The position numbers were made by a program, and so were the translations under genes. Under the pieces are notes generated by a model that saw nothing but the letters and a program-made list of their open reading frames with translations, made no database searches and was not told the DNA's origin. Source: Arenibacter antarcticus (GTDB lineage Bacteria > Bacteroidota > Bacteroidia > Flavobacteriales > Flavobacteriaceae). From it: a stretch of DNA of 64,000 bases. The DNA is taken from positions 4,264,001 to 4,328,000 of the forward strand of contig NZ_CP166679.1 in NCBI RefSeq assembly GCF_041320605.1. The letters run 5' to 3'. Below are positions 38,360 through 48,720 of this stretch, piece after piece (within the stretch, counting starts at the first letter, position 1; each line of letters begins with the position of its first letter).

Positions 38360-38396
38360 AAATCAGAGAAGGGATAAGATTGCTCTTCTCTGATTT
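38360..38396 (-). terminator. Hairpin between susD and the hydrolase genes
   Basis: AAATCAGAGAAG and CTTCTCTGATTT form a perfect 12-bp stem with a 13-base loop, 14 bp after the susD stop. The T-tract is weak, so it may act as an attenuator or mRNA stabiliser that sets SusCD above hydrolase expression. Confidence 0.55.
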
Positions 38397-38409
38397 AAAT
38401 TTTAAAACA

Positions 38410-39852
38410 CTAGTATCCTGGATTTTGGTCGGCTTGACTGATATCTGGATTAGTATCAATTTCCTGCTGTGGAATTGGCCACAATAAATGGACATCTAGA
38501 ACGGTTTTCCCTGTGTTCTGCAAAACCAATTCTTTTGCCTTATCTGTACGTTTTAGGTCGAACCATCTTTTTCCTTCCATATAAAGTTCATATGCCCTTT
38601 CCTGTAAAACAGTATCCCTGAACGAGTCTACAGTCCATCCACTACTAGGATAATCAACTGGAGAAGCTACATTTGTAGGATAACCATAACCTCGTCTTTT
38701 TATTTTATTCAGGCTTTCAAGAGCTAATGAAGAAACAGTATTATCATCCATTACGGAAGCTTCCGCATAAATAAGCAAAACATCTGCGTATCTCAAAATT
38801 GGATAATCATTGGCGTGCGCCTCTCTTTCGGGAGCATCTGGATCTCTAAATTTACTGCACAAAATTGGCGTAGAAGATGGTAAGGTTTCTAATTGACCGG
38901 TACTTCTATTTACATATTCTGTAAATACGTTCCACTCTTTACGGAGATCGGCATCATCCCAATTCTCAAAAAAGGGACCAGGTACTGAAAAAATAACATA
39001 ATTTCCAAAAGGAGAAAATTGCGTTTCACTCCATAATAAATTCAAAGGCCATCCCCAACCATCTTGATGGCTGAATTTTATATAAAAAATTTCTTCTGAA
39101 GTACCATTGGCCGAAGGTCCAAAAACATCATTGAAATCAGCGCTTGTTGTTACCTCGATTAGAGAAAATTCTCCAGAATCGATTACTTCTTGTGCCTTAT
39201 CTTTAGACAATCCATAATTCTTATTGGCAAGGTAAACTTCGGCAAGCAGTGATTTTGCCGACCATTTTGAAGGTCGTCCAAACTGAGTTGGAGTTGCAGG
39301 CAAATCAGTTTCACCAGATTTTAAATCGGCAATTATAACCTGATATACCTCCTCAATTGTTGCTCTACCAGTATTTTCCCCTTCCTTTTCAAGGTATATG
39401 GGAACACCTCCCCAATTTCTTACAAGATGATAATAACAATATGCCCTCATAAACTTAGCTTCACTTATCAAAGCCTTTTTATCTGTATCAGATAATTCGA
39501 TTTTATCAATCATGTTTATTGCAATGTTGGCATTTCTTATGCTTTGATAAAAGCGTTCCCACATTGTACCAGCCCTGTTAATATTAGTTTGGTCGAATCC
39601 TTGATACTCACCTAAGGGTTGTGTTGAACCTCTTCCATTTGCATAGTCTGCCTGAATATCAAGCATTAACATATAAAGTGTTCTAAAATTATTCCTAACG
39701 GGGACATAAATGGCATTTACAGCTGCTACTGCATCATCCAAATTACCGTAGAAATTATTTTCAGTAAGTCTGTCCTCAGGTACTTCCTCCAGAAAGTCGC
39801 TACACGATATAATGGACAGAATAATTAGTGTATATGATAGTATTTTTTTCAT
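38410..39852 (-). CDS. SusD/RagB-family glycan-binding lipoprotein
   Basis: Outer-membrane lipoprotein, 480 residues, that lids the SusC transporter and binds oligosaccharide. The lipobox is IISC (Cys 17). The N-terminal SusD-like domain contains NIAINMIDK and EAKFMRAYCYYHLVRNWGGV. The C-terminal RagB region contains RYADVLLIYAEASV and ERAYELYMEGKRWFDLKR. It lies 31 bp after susC. Confidence 0.95.
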   Translation of the reverse strand: MKKILSYTLIILSIISCSDFLEEVPEDRLTENNFYGNLDDAVAAVNAIYVPVRNNFRTLYMLMLDIQADYANGRGSTQPLGEYQGFDQTNINRAGTMWERFYQSIRNANIAINMIDKIELSDTDKKALISEAKFMRAYCYYHLVRNWGGVPIYLEKEGENTGRATIEEVYQVIIADLKSGETDLPATPTQFGRPSKWSAKSLLAEVYLANKNYGLSKDKAQEVIDSGEFSLIEVTTSADFNDVFGPSANGTSEEIFYIKFSHQDGWGWPLNLLWSETQFSPFGNYVIFSVPGPFFENWDDADLRKEWNVFTEYVNRSTGQLETLPSSTPILCSKFRDPDAPEREAHANDYPILRYADVLLIYAEASVMDDNTVSSLALESLNKIKRRGYGYPTNVASPVDYPSSGWTVDSFRDTVLQERAYELYMEGKRWFDLKRTDKAKELVLQNTGKTVLDVHLLWPIPQQEIDTNPDISQADQNPGY

Positions 39853-39883
39853 GATCTTTTCTAATATTTTTAGTGATAACTAT

Positions 39884-42800
39884 TTATAAATTAATTCTAA
39901 CTCCTAACATAAACGTCCTTGTGTCAGGATATCCGAACTGATCTATCCCTTTAGAAATTCCACCTCCATGAGTGTTCAGAGTAGGTGAATAAAATGAATA
40001 ATTCGTAAAAGTGGCCAGATTTTGTATATTAATAAATATCTGAGAATTATAAATCGGTAACGATTTAAATGTGTCTCCTTTAAGAGTATATGACAACCGG
40101 ATATTTTTTATCTGAACATAGGAACCATCTTCAATAAATCTATCTGAACCTTGGTATCTCGTATTAGAACTTATTTTTGGATATTTTGCATTAGGATCTG
40201 GATTCTCTGCCGTCCAATAATTACCCAAAACATCTCTAATTTGATTAATTCCAAAACTAAAACCATCTGCCACATTAGACAAATTATAATTTAGTATATC
40301 ATTGCCCTGGGAACCATTAACTAAGACCGTTAATCCGAAGTTTTTATAAGTCGTATTACTATTAACCCCAAAAATAAAATCCGGGTTTGGATCACCAATA
40401 ATTTGTCTATCCAGACTGTTTATCGTTTCATTACCGTCAGTATCAACATACTTGATTAACCCTTCATCGGTAAGGCCATCTTCAACAAGTCCATAGAACA
40501 CACCAACAGGATGGCCTTCACGCACCAAGCTCATTGCAGGTAGAGCGTTACCAAGTCCTACTCCAAAAATATCCCCGCCTTCAGGCAAACTCAAAACCTT
40601 ATTGCGATTTGATGAATAATTAATACCTAAATCCCAACTAAATTCTCCTTCCAAAATCCTTGAATCCAACGATATTTCAAATCCTTTATTTTCCATACTA
40701 CCCAAATTAGTTGTTTGGGAGGTATACCCTGAGGATAAAATCACGGGAATTGAAGCCAGCAAATCTTCAGTTTTTTTATGGTAATAATCAAAAGTAAATT
40801 GAAGCTTATTTCGAAATAAGCCAACGTCAACCCCAAAATCTGTTTGGGCTGTCGTTTCCCATTTTAGATCAGGGTTAGGCATTGAACTTCCTGGTGCGTA
40901 GCCTATATTAATATTATCATCAAAGACTGTTTGAGAACTGGATAATATGGAGAGCGATTGGTATGGTGAAACTGCTGTATTCCCAGTTTCACCCCAACTA
41001 GCCCTTAGTTTAAGATTACCAATGAAATCGTTTTCTGTAAAAAACCCCTCTTCACTTACCCGCCATGCTAAAGCTGCAGAAGGGAAATAACCCCATTTAT
41101 TGGCTTTGCCAAAAACTGAGGATCCATCAGCCCTTATACTGGTTGTTAGTAGATATTTACCTTTATATCCGTAATTTAATCTTCCTAAACCTGAAAGTAT
41201 GGAGTAATCACTACTTCTTGATACAGGGGTGCCGGGAGAACTACCTGCTTGAATGCTGTTATTCTCTAGAATATCAGACAAAAATCCAGTTGAAGAAGCA
41301 CTTAAAGATTGATTTGATGTTTTTTGAGAGGTTAATCCTCCCATGACTTTTAAATCATGAGATTTATTAATTTGATTGGAATAAGTTAATAAATTCTCGT
41401 TAACAATATCCGTAAATTCACTATAAGAAATTGAAGCGGATCCAGTAGCCGAAGGCTGAAATATGGATGGTGAATAATTATCACCTCGAACATTCTCATA
41501 TTGCACACCCACAGAAGAATATAAAACTAAATTTTTGGTTATTTCACCCTGTGCAATGATATTAAGAAGTAATGCATTCTCCCTAGATAATTGCTTCCGT
41601 TCCAATGCCATAGCAACAGGATTTTCCACTATATCCGGACTAAAGGCATATGGTCTAACATTGCTATATTCACCATCATTGTTGAATACTGAAACAGTAG
41701 GTGGAGAAATAAGGGCTCCACTCAATACACCAGATCCTCGTTCTGAATTATTACTGAATATATTATTGTTTTTCTTTCTACTTAATATATTATTAAAAGA
41801 AAATTTCCATTTAGAATTAATCTTATGTTCAAGGCTTGATCTTAACTGAAGATATTCATAACCAGAGTTTATAATAATTCCTTCCTGATTAAAATAATTA
41901 CCAGAGACACTAAATACTGTTTTGTCATTTCCTCCTGAAACAGTTATAGAATGATTTTGAATCACTGCATTCTGAAATATTTCATCTTGCCAATTAGTGC
42001 CATTTTCAAAAGATGCGATTTCTGCACTAGTAAAATAAGGAGCTATATTATCATTTGATGCCCTAACATTTGCTAAGGTAGCAAACTCCTTGGCGTTTAT
42101 CATGTCAATAGTATTATTCACTTTTTGAAATCCAGTATATCCATTATATTCAATCGAGGTCTTGCCTTCCTTACCTTTTTTTGTTGAAACAATAACTACT
42201 CCATTTGCTCCTCTAGCCCCATAAATTGCTGTTGAGGAAGCGTCCTTTAAAATCTCAATTGATAATATGTCATTGGGATTGATAGAACTTAGATCTCCAA
42301 TAATCGGGAAGCCATCAACAACATATAAAGGATTGTTGCCCCCCAAAAGAGAATTTCCGCCTCTGATCAAAACACTCACACCACTACCAGGTTGTCCAGA
42401 GTTTTGCAAAATCTGAACCCCTGTAGATACACCAGACAATGCTTGCACTGGATTGCCTACAGCTTGTAAACTAATAGCTTCTCCTTTTATAGAAGAAACA
42501 GAGCCAGTTAGGTCACTTTTCTTAACCTGTCCGTACCCAACCACTACAACCTCTTCCAATCCTGCTGCACTCTCCTGCAGTGTTATGGTCAAATTTGTTT
42601 GTCCGTTAACCGGTATTTGTCTAGTGGCGAATCCTATATAGGATACTACCAACTCCGGATTTATTGAGGACAGTTCTATTTCAAATTTCCCGTCAAAATC
42701 AGCGGTTACACCGTTCGTTGTACCTTTCTCCACAACATTGCCACCCGAAAGTGGTGTACCGTTACTGTCAATAATAGTTCCATTAATTAAAAACTGTGGT

Positions 42801-43213
42801 TTCCCAATTTTGTCGATTTTAGGAATTGGAAAAAACTGTATTTGTAAGTCCTGTTCTTCCTTTTTCAGGATAATTTATCGATCTAATATTTTAAAGGTAA
42901 CGTTCGTTCCAAAAAACAAATCGCTCAATACTTTATCAATTCTTTCCTTTTTAACGTGCACGGAAACAACACGATTTATGTCAATATCATCTTGGTTGCC
43001 TAAAAATTTAAATTCACTACCAGCTTCAATTTCTTCAAATACTGACATTAAACTAACCGCATGCAGGTCCAAAGTAATCTTTGCAACCTGAGCATAGGAG
43101 TTGGCTTGGACCCTAAATAAGGTAATTATTAAAAAAAGAGTGGTCAGCTTCATTTTTAAACTGATATTGGGATACAATATATGCTGTATTCCCAAATAAA
43201 TATTTTTTTTCAT
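39884..43213 (-). pseudogene. SusC-family TonB-dependent transporter with one in-frame stop
   Basis: The outer-membrane importer reading frame spans 1110 codons. Residues 1-112 hold a signal peptide and an STN domain. A TAA at 42875-42877 falls after TFKILDR, and the same frame continues with IILKKEEQDLQIQFF. It then runs through a carboxypeptidase-like domain (SGGNVVEKGTTNGVTADFDG), the plug (LIRGGNSLLGGNNPLYVVDG) and the full barrel to FMLGVRINL. The position of the stop is where relatives often have Gln (CAA), so one C-to-T change would explain it. A GTG at 42733 could restart translation but without a signal peptide. Recent inactivation, stop read-through or a sequencing error are all possible. 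Confidence 0.85.
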
Positions 43214-43322
43214 ATTCTAGTTTGGTTATTGTGGTTAATAATTTAATCAACTTGTACTATAGAGGTATGTAACATTATATCTCTATTTTTTCAGGTTCCA
43301 AGATGATGGCTAAATAGAAAGT

Positions 43323-44501
43323 TTAATCATAGGCGTCTGTTTTTTTAGATTGGTTTATAACAATTGTATTTCCTATCCTAGTATATGTGAATGGAGTACT
43401 ATTCTGAAAATAACTCAATACTTGTTCTATAGTTTCATTGTCGAATTTTGCAAAAAAGTGTTGATCATCTAAAAAACTATAATTATTGGTTATTGATACA
43501 TCGTAATGTCGCTCCAACACTTTTATTATTTCTGGAAAAGGTCTAACCCTAAATATAATTTGTCCATTAATCCAAGAGGTATATTCTTTTACATCAACCA
43601 CAGTGATGGCCATGTTGTTTTCCGATTTCTGCCATGAAGCGATTTGACCCGGGGCTAATAAAAATTTATCCTTATTCTCTTGCATTTCATTTCTATAATA
43701 TAATTCAACAGAACCTTCGACTAGTACAGTACTGACAGTATTATCATTTTCGTAGGAGCTAACATCAAATTTGGTACCCAGTACTCTAATATCTAATTCG
43801 TTTGCACTAACTATAAAGGGGCTGTTTTTATATTTTGACACTTCAAAAAAGGCTTCACCCTCCAAAAACACCCTCCTATCCCGATTTTTTACAAATCTAA
43901 CTGGATACTTAAAATAGGTACCTGAATTAATGTGGACTATGGTGCTATCCGATAAGATTAATTTCATTTTCTTCCCATTGGGAACTACCAATTCGTTGTA
44001 GGCAATAATATCATCCACACGATTGCCCGAATTTGCAGACCCTATATTCTTGTAATCCAACTGACCTCCATCTTGCCTTCCAATAATTTCACCCTTGCTA
44101 TCAACAATTTCGACACTACCATCCTCCATAATCACTTGAATACTTCCATTCTCCTGTTTTATGGTAATGAAATTTCCATCAGTATAGGATTCATTCGAAT
44201 TTCCAATAGTTATATACAAAAGGTAACCTAGGCCCATCAGCACCATGAGAACAGCTGCTCTTTGATACAATGCAAAATAAGAACGTCTTTTATTTATATT
44301 ATGACCTTCAAGCTTATTCAACAGTAAGGAATATTCTTTTTCCAAATCGACAGCTTGCAAGCCTAAATTCAAATGATAATGGTTTTCAAGTATGGTTTTA
44401 AACTTACTTTGGTTTTTCTCCTTTTCCAACCAAACTTTAAGTCTCTCCAATTCAATACCACCAATGGTATCATCTAAATATTTATTTATTAATTTTCTCA
44501 A
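43323..44501 (-). CDS. FecR-family anti-sigma factor
   Basis: The 392-residue protein has a cytoplasmic N-terminal sigma-binding region (about 1-75), one membrane helix (about 84-101, AAVLMVLMGLGYLLY), a periplasmic FecR domain (LVVPNGKKMKLILSDSTIVH, RRVFLEGEAFFEVS) and the C-terminal DUF4974 domain that contacts the STN domain of its SusC. It lies divergent to the ECF sigma gene and upstream of susC. This fits trans-envelope signalling: substrate in SusC, then FecR, then sigma. Confidence 0.95.
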   Translation of the reverse strand: MRKLINKYLDDTIGGIELERLKVWLEKEKNQSKFKTILENHYHLNLGLQAVDLEKEYSLLLNKLEGHNINKRRSYFALYQRAAVLMVLMGLGYLLYITIGNSNESYTDGNFITIKQENGSIQVIMEDGSVEIVDSKGEIIGRQDGGQLDYKNIGSANSGNRVDDIIAYNELVVPNGKKMKLILSDSTIVHINSGTYFKYPVRFVKNRDRRVFLEGEAFFEVSKYKNSPFIVSANELDIRVLGTKFDVSSYENDNTVSTVLVEGSVELYYRNEMQENKDKFLLAPGQIASWQKSENNMAITVVDVKEYTSWINGQIIFRVRPFPEIIKVLERHYDVSITNNYSFLDDQHFFAKFDNETIEQVLSYFQNSTPFTYTRIGNTIVINQSKKTDAYD

Positions 44502-44665
44502 TTCTAATTTCTGTTAAATTTTAACTCATTAAATTACGTATTCATAGCTAGAACGAATAGAAAATAAAAAACCCTTAAAGAATATAATATATTCTTCATA
44601 TTTGTGTCATACTAGCCAATTTTAATAATTAACCTCTTATAAACCAAGGAGACTAATTTTCATAC

Positions 44666-45214
44666 ATGCAGCACCAGAAAGATGTCTTTAAAATAGCATT
44701 TGAGCAACTATACGGACCATTACTAGCGTATACCAAAACACTTACCAATAATCCGGAACAAGCTAAGGACATTGTCCAAAATTGTTTTATTACTTTATGG
44801 CAAAAACGCCCTGATCTATTGGAAAGTCCTACATTAAAGAGCTTTCTATTCACCACCGCATATAATTCTTTCATAGACCTTTACCGAAAAAATAAGCGGA
44901 AAAACAAAATTTTGGATAATCTTAAATATAGCATGGCGAAGGAATATATAATCGAAGAAGAAAGTAACCTTGATATTAAGATAAAAAGATTGAAATTAAT
45001 AATTGCCGAATTACCACCCAAGTGCAAAGAAATATTGCTACTTAATAAAAGAGATGGTTTAAAATACAAGGAAATTGCATTGAGACTTAATATTTCCGAA
45101 AAAACAGTTGAAAGTCAAATGCGCATTGCATTTAAAAAAATCAGGGAGGAATTAAAAAAGGGGAAGCAGTTTTTCGTAGTTATTCTTAAAGATATTTCTA
45201 AGTATTTAAGCTAA
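44666..45214 (+). CDS. ECF-type RNA polymerase sigma factor
   Basis: A 182-residue sigma factor. Region 2 spans about 10-75 (NNPEQAKDIVQNCFITLWQK) and region 4 about 115-170 (AELPPKCKEILLLNKRDGLK, YKEIALRLNISEKTVES). It is divergently transcribed from fecR across 164 bp, the usual partner arrangement for PUL control in Bacteroidota. The shared intergenic region 44502-44665 should hold both promoters. Confidence 0.95.
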   Translation: MQHQKDVFKIAFEQLYGPLLAYTKTLTNNPEQAKDIVQNCFITLWQKRPDLLESPTLKSFLFTTAYNSFIDLYRKNKRKNKILDNLKYSMAKEYIIEEESNLDIKIKRLKLIIAELPPKCKEILLLNKRDGLKYKEIALRLNISEKTVESQMRIAFKKIREELKKGKQFFVVILKDISKYLS

Positions 45215-45446
45215 CTGCATCTATTCTAGACTTTTTAATGAATTGAGCATTTAATCGAAATGTTGAGTGGAAGTTGTTAAGTCTGGAAAAAATAATATTT
45301 TAGATCTAGTTATCAAAACTTATTATAAATTACATTAAATAATTACTAACATAGTGAATACAAAACTGAACAGGTTTTGGTGCACGATTTCATAAAATAG
45401 CAGCGGTATCCCAGTATCATTGAGTTTAATAATGCCCTAAAGGAAA

Positions 45447-45490
45447 TCATAACCCGGAGGTCACGAGTTCAACTCTCGTTCTCGCTACCA
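45447..45490 (+). pseudogene. tRNA-Met 3' fragment (copy 2)
   Basis: It is identical to 18366-18409 over its 44 bases: CAT anticodon, AGGTC variable region, T-arm and acceptor 3' strand with CCA. No 5' half is recognisable. Confidence 0.75.
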
Positions 45491-45502
45491 GTAAACAAAG
45501 AG

Positions 45503-45532
45503 ACCCAGGAGTTTATTCTCTTGGGTTTTTTT
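45503..45532 (+). terminator. Terminator behind tRNA fragment copy 2
   Basis: ACCCAGGAG pairs with CTCTTGGGT and is followed by seven T. Confidence 0.7.
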
Positions 45533-45710
45533 CTTCTATACAACATTTTTGATGTCAAATTTAACGTTGACACTATCACTACAAAAGGCATATCTCTATT
45601 GTTTTGGATCCCATTTATAGAAAAAATAAAATTTATTTTGTGCTGTGCCATAGAAATCTTTAGGCAAAACAGGAAGAATTTGCATTGCTATTAATCATTA
45701 GGAGGACTAA

Positions 45711-46584
45711 TTTTTTTATAAAAACGTTTAAAAAACGTACTTACATCCTAATCTGGTGTCAGACCAAAAGTTTTGGATTATAGATTTAGTCAAAAATCTT
45801 GTCATTTAATCATCCTTGTTTCTTTTTTGGGTGTCTAATTTAAAAAAGGCAAAAAAAAAAAAAGGTGAAGCAATATCAGCCAAGCAAACAACAGTAGAAA
45901 ATTTGATACTACTGCCTGCACTGAATTATGGCTATAGTGGCTAGCTGTATAGCAGCCCATGTCTATAGAACTACGGTTCACATAGTACAAGGACACTGAC
46001 TATATAAAAGTGACTTTAGGGTCGAAAATAACCATTACCTATTCTACAACAGGCTTAACAGAATAGAATTAATAGCATATCCCAAAAGAAAAAGATTTAC
46101 AACGGCTTGGGAAAATAAATCCTATGGTTAGGAGATTGATGGAGGAGTTTGGGTTGGAGTGATGGGTCGCTTTTGTAACAGATTGCCATACTAAATTGGA
46201 AATAACACCATATATTGAGGCAACTCAAATACAATTAGGAAAGTCCTACTTACTAAACTAGCTCGTATGCAAGCATGTGTGGTAGTTCAATTTATCACCA
46301 AAAATCACTATGAAGTCGTTAATAAAATATCACACAATAAAATAAGGGGTCCGTCATAATTATCATAACTCCAATCCTACTCCGTACTGTTTTGGAAATT
46401 CGATTTGAGTGGTATCTATTGTGGCGTGTTTCTACTAACGAAAAATCTTTATATACAATATTCACCTTTTAATTGCCTATCCCTTGGCTGAGTTGAGTAC
46501 TCCTAAGCATTTCAGACATTAATTCCTTTCCATATCTTGATGAATTTAACAACTAACTTGTCAGAATACAAGATCAGAGGAAAC
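45711..46584. other. Long intergenic stretch with one short repeat
   Basis: No intact gene in about 870 bp. At 46077-46162 lies the first copy of an 85-bp repeat that reads as a C-terminal protein tail. Elsewhere the sequence is AT-rich and shows nothing I can name. Confidence 0.45.
46077..46162 (+). repeat. 85-bp repeat encoding a protein tail, copy 1
   Basis: The frame reads IPKEKDLQRLGKINPMVRRL then MEEFGLE and a stop. Copy 2 at 52892-52976 reads IPKREDIQRARKINPMIWRL then MEEFGLG and a stop. Nucleotide identity is roughly 85 percent by eye and differences respect the frame. Both look like the 3' end of one unidentified gene, in direct orientation 6.8 kb apart. Confidence 0.55.
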
Positions 46585-47298
46585 TTACCTCCATTGAGAC
46601 AAGGCACTATTCAGGGCATCTTCCGCCCGCCACTTTGGTTTATGAAAATAAATCATACCATGCCCAGGGAGCATGATATCAGGATTTAACTTGGCGAACC
46701 GTCGCAGTGATTCGGTATAAATTTTTTTGTCGAAATCGATTGAGCCGTCCCATCCGAAATCACCCACCATTAAGGTGCCGATAATGTCACCGCTTACCGT
46801 AATCTTTTTGTTTTCATGCTGGAATGAAAAGGCAGTACACCCCATGGAATGACCTGGATAATGACCAACCTCGATTTCAATACCTAATAGATTTAGAATA
46901 TCGCCTTCTGATACAATCGTATCCACTTCAACCGGTTTAAAAACTTTATGGTACAAATATCCCGCACAACGTTCGTCTCCGGTAGAGACGGCATCTGCTG
47001 TTTCTTTGATTGCAATTAGTTGTACACCTCTTTCTTTAAGCAAATGGGCTGCACCGGCATGGTCAAAATGAGGGTGCGTGAGCAAACAATACTTAATATC
47101 ATAAGGATCCAAATCCCAGTATTTCATGTTGGCAAAAATCTGGTCGAGGGTATTACCACAGCCGCAATCAAACATGATTGACCCGGTTTCCGTTTTAAGG
47201 ACATAGGAATTTCCGTCATTCCACAAGGCCCCCTGCAAATCGAAGGTTAATCCATTGAGGTCTCCTCCTGTTTGATATAAATTTTTAAGTATTTGCAT
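46585..47298 (-). CDS. Metallo-beta-lactamase-fold hydrolase
   Basis: The 237-residue cytoplasmic protein has the di-metal motif THPHFDHAG (H75, H77, D79, H80), a further His in GHYPGHSMGC, Asp in VSGDIIG and a terminal His in LPGHGM. The form is glyoxalase II-like. The substrate is unknown. Its neighbour 197 bp upstream on the same strand is an amidohydrolase, suggesting a small catabolic unit. Confidence 0.9.
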   Translation of the reverse strand: MQILKNLYQTGGDLNGLTFDLQGALWNDGNSYVLKTETGSIMFDCGCGNTLDQIFANMKYWDLDPYDIKYCLLTHPHFDHAGAAHLLKERGVQLIAIKETADAVSTGDERCAGYLYHKVFKPVEVDTIVSEGDILNLLGIEIEVGHYPGHSMGCTAFSFQHENKKITVSGDIIGTLMVGDFGWDGSIDFDKKIYTESLRRFAKLNPDIMLPGHGMIYFHKPKWRAEDALNSALSQWR

Positions 47299-47494
47299 AT
47301 AACCGATTTCAGAAGATTAAATATAACTATTTTTTGACTTTGCAATAAGCTAGACCTGCAGAGTAGGTTTTGTGGCGTTGAAAAAGCTATCCCTAATATC
47401 TGTAGCATTTGGATGGACCATGAATTCCTTACTTTTGCTCGCATTTTGACTCAACATCAACATATTGGATCTAGCCTACTTGCGTAGTTAGATG

Positions 47495-48604
47495 TTACAT
47501 CTGCCTAAACCACTTATTAGCATTGCTGAAATAGATCTTTTCAATAACTTGTTTGGGTAATTTTAATCCTTTAAATGTTCCCTCAAAATCTGGGACCGTC
47601 AGATCCCCATCAGAAACAAAAAAACCCCAGTCATTTCTCCAAGTCGCGTGCATTTGTTTCTTCAACGCTCCCGGGTCCGAAGAGGGTTCAACACTTAAAT
47701 CGGTCCCGTATATAAGCCTATCTTGGTACTTAATCATAAAATCCCGTACTTTTTGCCTATTAGTCATAGTTTGATACTGTAACTGCGAAATCCGTGCGGC
47801 CATATCCACGGCCATATTAGGGAATTCATCCAATCGTTTTGAGAGTTCATCAACACTCCATTCCAGACTACCTAAATGTGCGCCAACGAATTTTAAATTT
47901 GGATGCTTTCTTAACATATTGTCCCGTGCTCTGATCTGATCTTCATACGAAGGGGCTTCGGGATGTAGGAACATGTGATATTCGGGATTCTTTCTGAAAT
48001 AATTTCTATCCCCGTTTACAGTCATCTCGTCTAGGGGCAGCCAACAATTTTTTGGTTCACCGAGATGGCCGATTACCGTAATATTATTACTCTGTATAAA
48101 ATCCAATATTGGATGGAACTTAGGGTCGTCTATCATAACCCATTCACCATTTTTATCTTTCAGGTCCATCCCTATAACCTTATATATTTTAACCGCTATA
48201 GCACCATGAGCTAAAGAATTTTTTAAATAGGCAATGGTCCTTTCCAACCAATGGGGCTCATTGAAGTCCCGTACAGAAAATGTTGTAGCGTAGGCCACAT
48301 TTTCGGGGAACGCTTTCACTTGCCGTATCGAAAATTTCTGCTGTACTTCCATATCCGCAGTTTCGTTTGGGTCGTCCCAATTGACAGTCAGCAATTGAAA
48401 ATTATCGTCTATAGCCTGTTGTATGAATTCCGGCCGATTTGTGTCGATATGGACGTGCGCGTCAATTTTAGCGACCTTTTTAAAATCCTGAATGGTATAA
48501 AATTCAGATTTTGGTACTTTAGGTGCCGATATGTTCTTTTTTGGTAGTCCACAATTTTGTAGAGACACACATAAAAGGTATAAAAAGAGATACTTAATTT
48601 TCAT
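47495..48604 (-). CDS. Amidohydrolase (Amidohydro_2-type) lipoprotein
   Basis: The 369-residue protein has a lipoprotein signal (YLLCVSLQNC, Cys 18). The TIM-barrel metal ligands appear as IDAHVH near the N-terminus, GHLGEP in the middle, VGAHLGSL further on, and YGTDLS (Asp) near the C-terminus. The family covers decarboxylases, lactonases and related hydrolases. The exact reaction cannot be read from sequence. It is probably periplasmic or membrane-attached, unlike the MBL-fold protein next to it, which lacks a signal. Confidence 0.88.
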   Translation of the reverse strand: MKIKYLFLYLLCVSLQNCGLPKKNISAPKVPKSEFYTIQDFKKVAKIDAHVHIDTNRPEFIQQAIDDNFQLLTVNWDDPNETADMEVQQKFSIRQVKAFPENVAYATTFSVRDFNEPHWLERTIAYLKNSLAHGAIAVKIYKVIGMDLKDKNGEWVMIDDPKFHPILDFIQSNNITVIGHLGEPKNCWLPLDEMTVNGDRNYFRKNPEYHMFLHPEAPSYEDQIRARDNMLRKHPNLKFVGAHLGSLEWSVDELSKRLDEFPNMAVDMAARISQLQYQTMTNRQKVRDFMIKYQDRLIYGTDLSVEPSSDPGALKKQMHATWRNDWGFFVSDGDLTVPDFEGTFKGLKLPKQVIEKIYFSNANKWFRQM

Positions 48605-48720
48605 TTGTTACTTGCTGGTTTTGAAAATTTTAACCCATCCACTATTAAAGCTACAATACTCCCCATCTGAAAGACTGTTTAAAGATATTTATAATTATTT
48701 ATGATGCTATATTGTTGAGG

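Larger units (their letters stand above)
45341..45710 (+). repeat. ~370-bp direct repeat containing a tRNA-Met 3' end, copy 2
   Basis: It matches 18259-18640 in the same orientation, from AATTACTAACATAGTGA to CATTAGGAGGACTAA, with small indels. The order tRNA fragment, terminator, then minus-strand MAQHKINFIFSIN stretch is kept. It begins 126 bp after the sigma factor gene. Confidence 0.85.

Noticed and set aside
42875-43213. Stand-alone STN-domain protein
   Set aside because: The frame continues exactly into the SusC gene after a single TAA, so it is the N-terminal part of SusC rather than a separate gene.
45469-45651. 60-residue minus-strand open frame in repeat copy 2
   Set aside because: Same situation as in copy 1: antisense to a tRNA 3' fragment, no start context.
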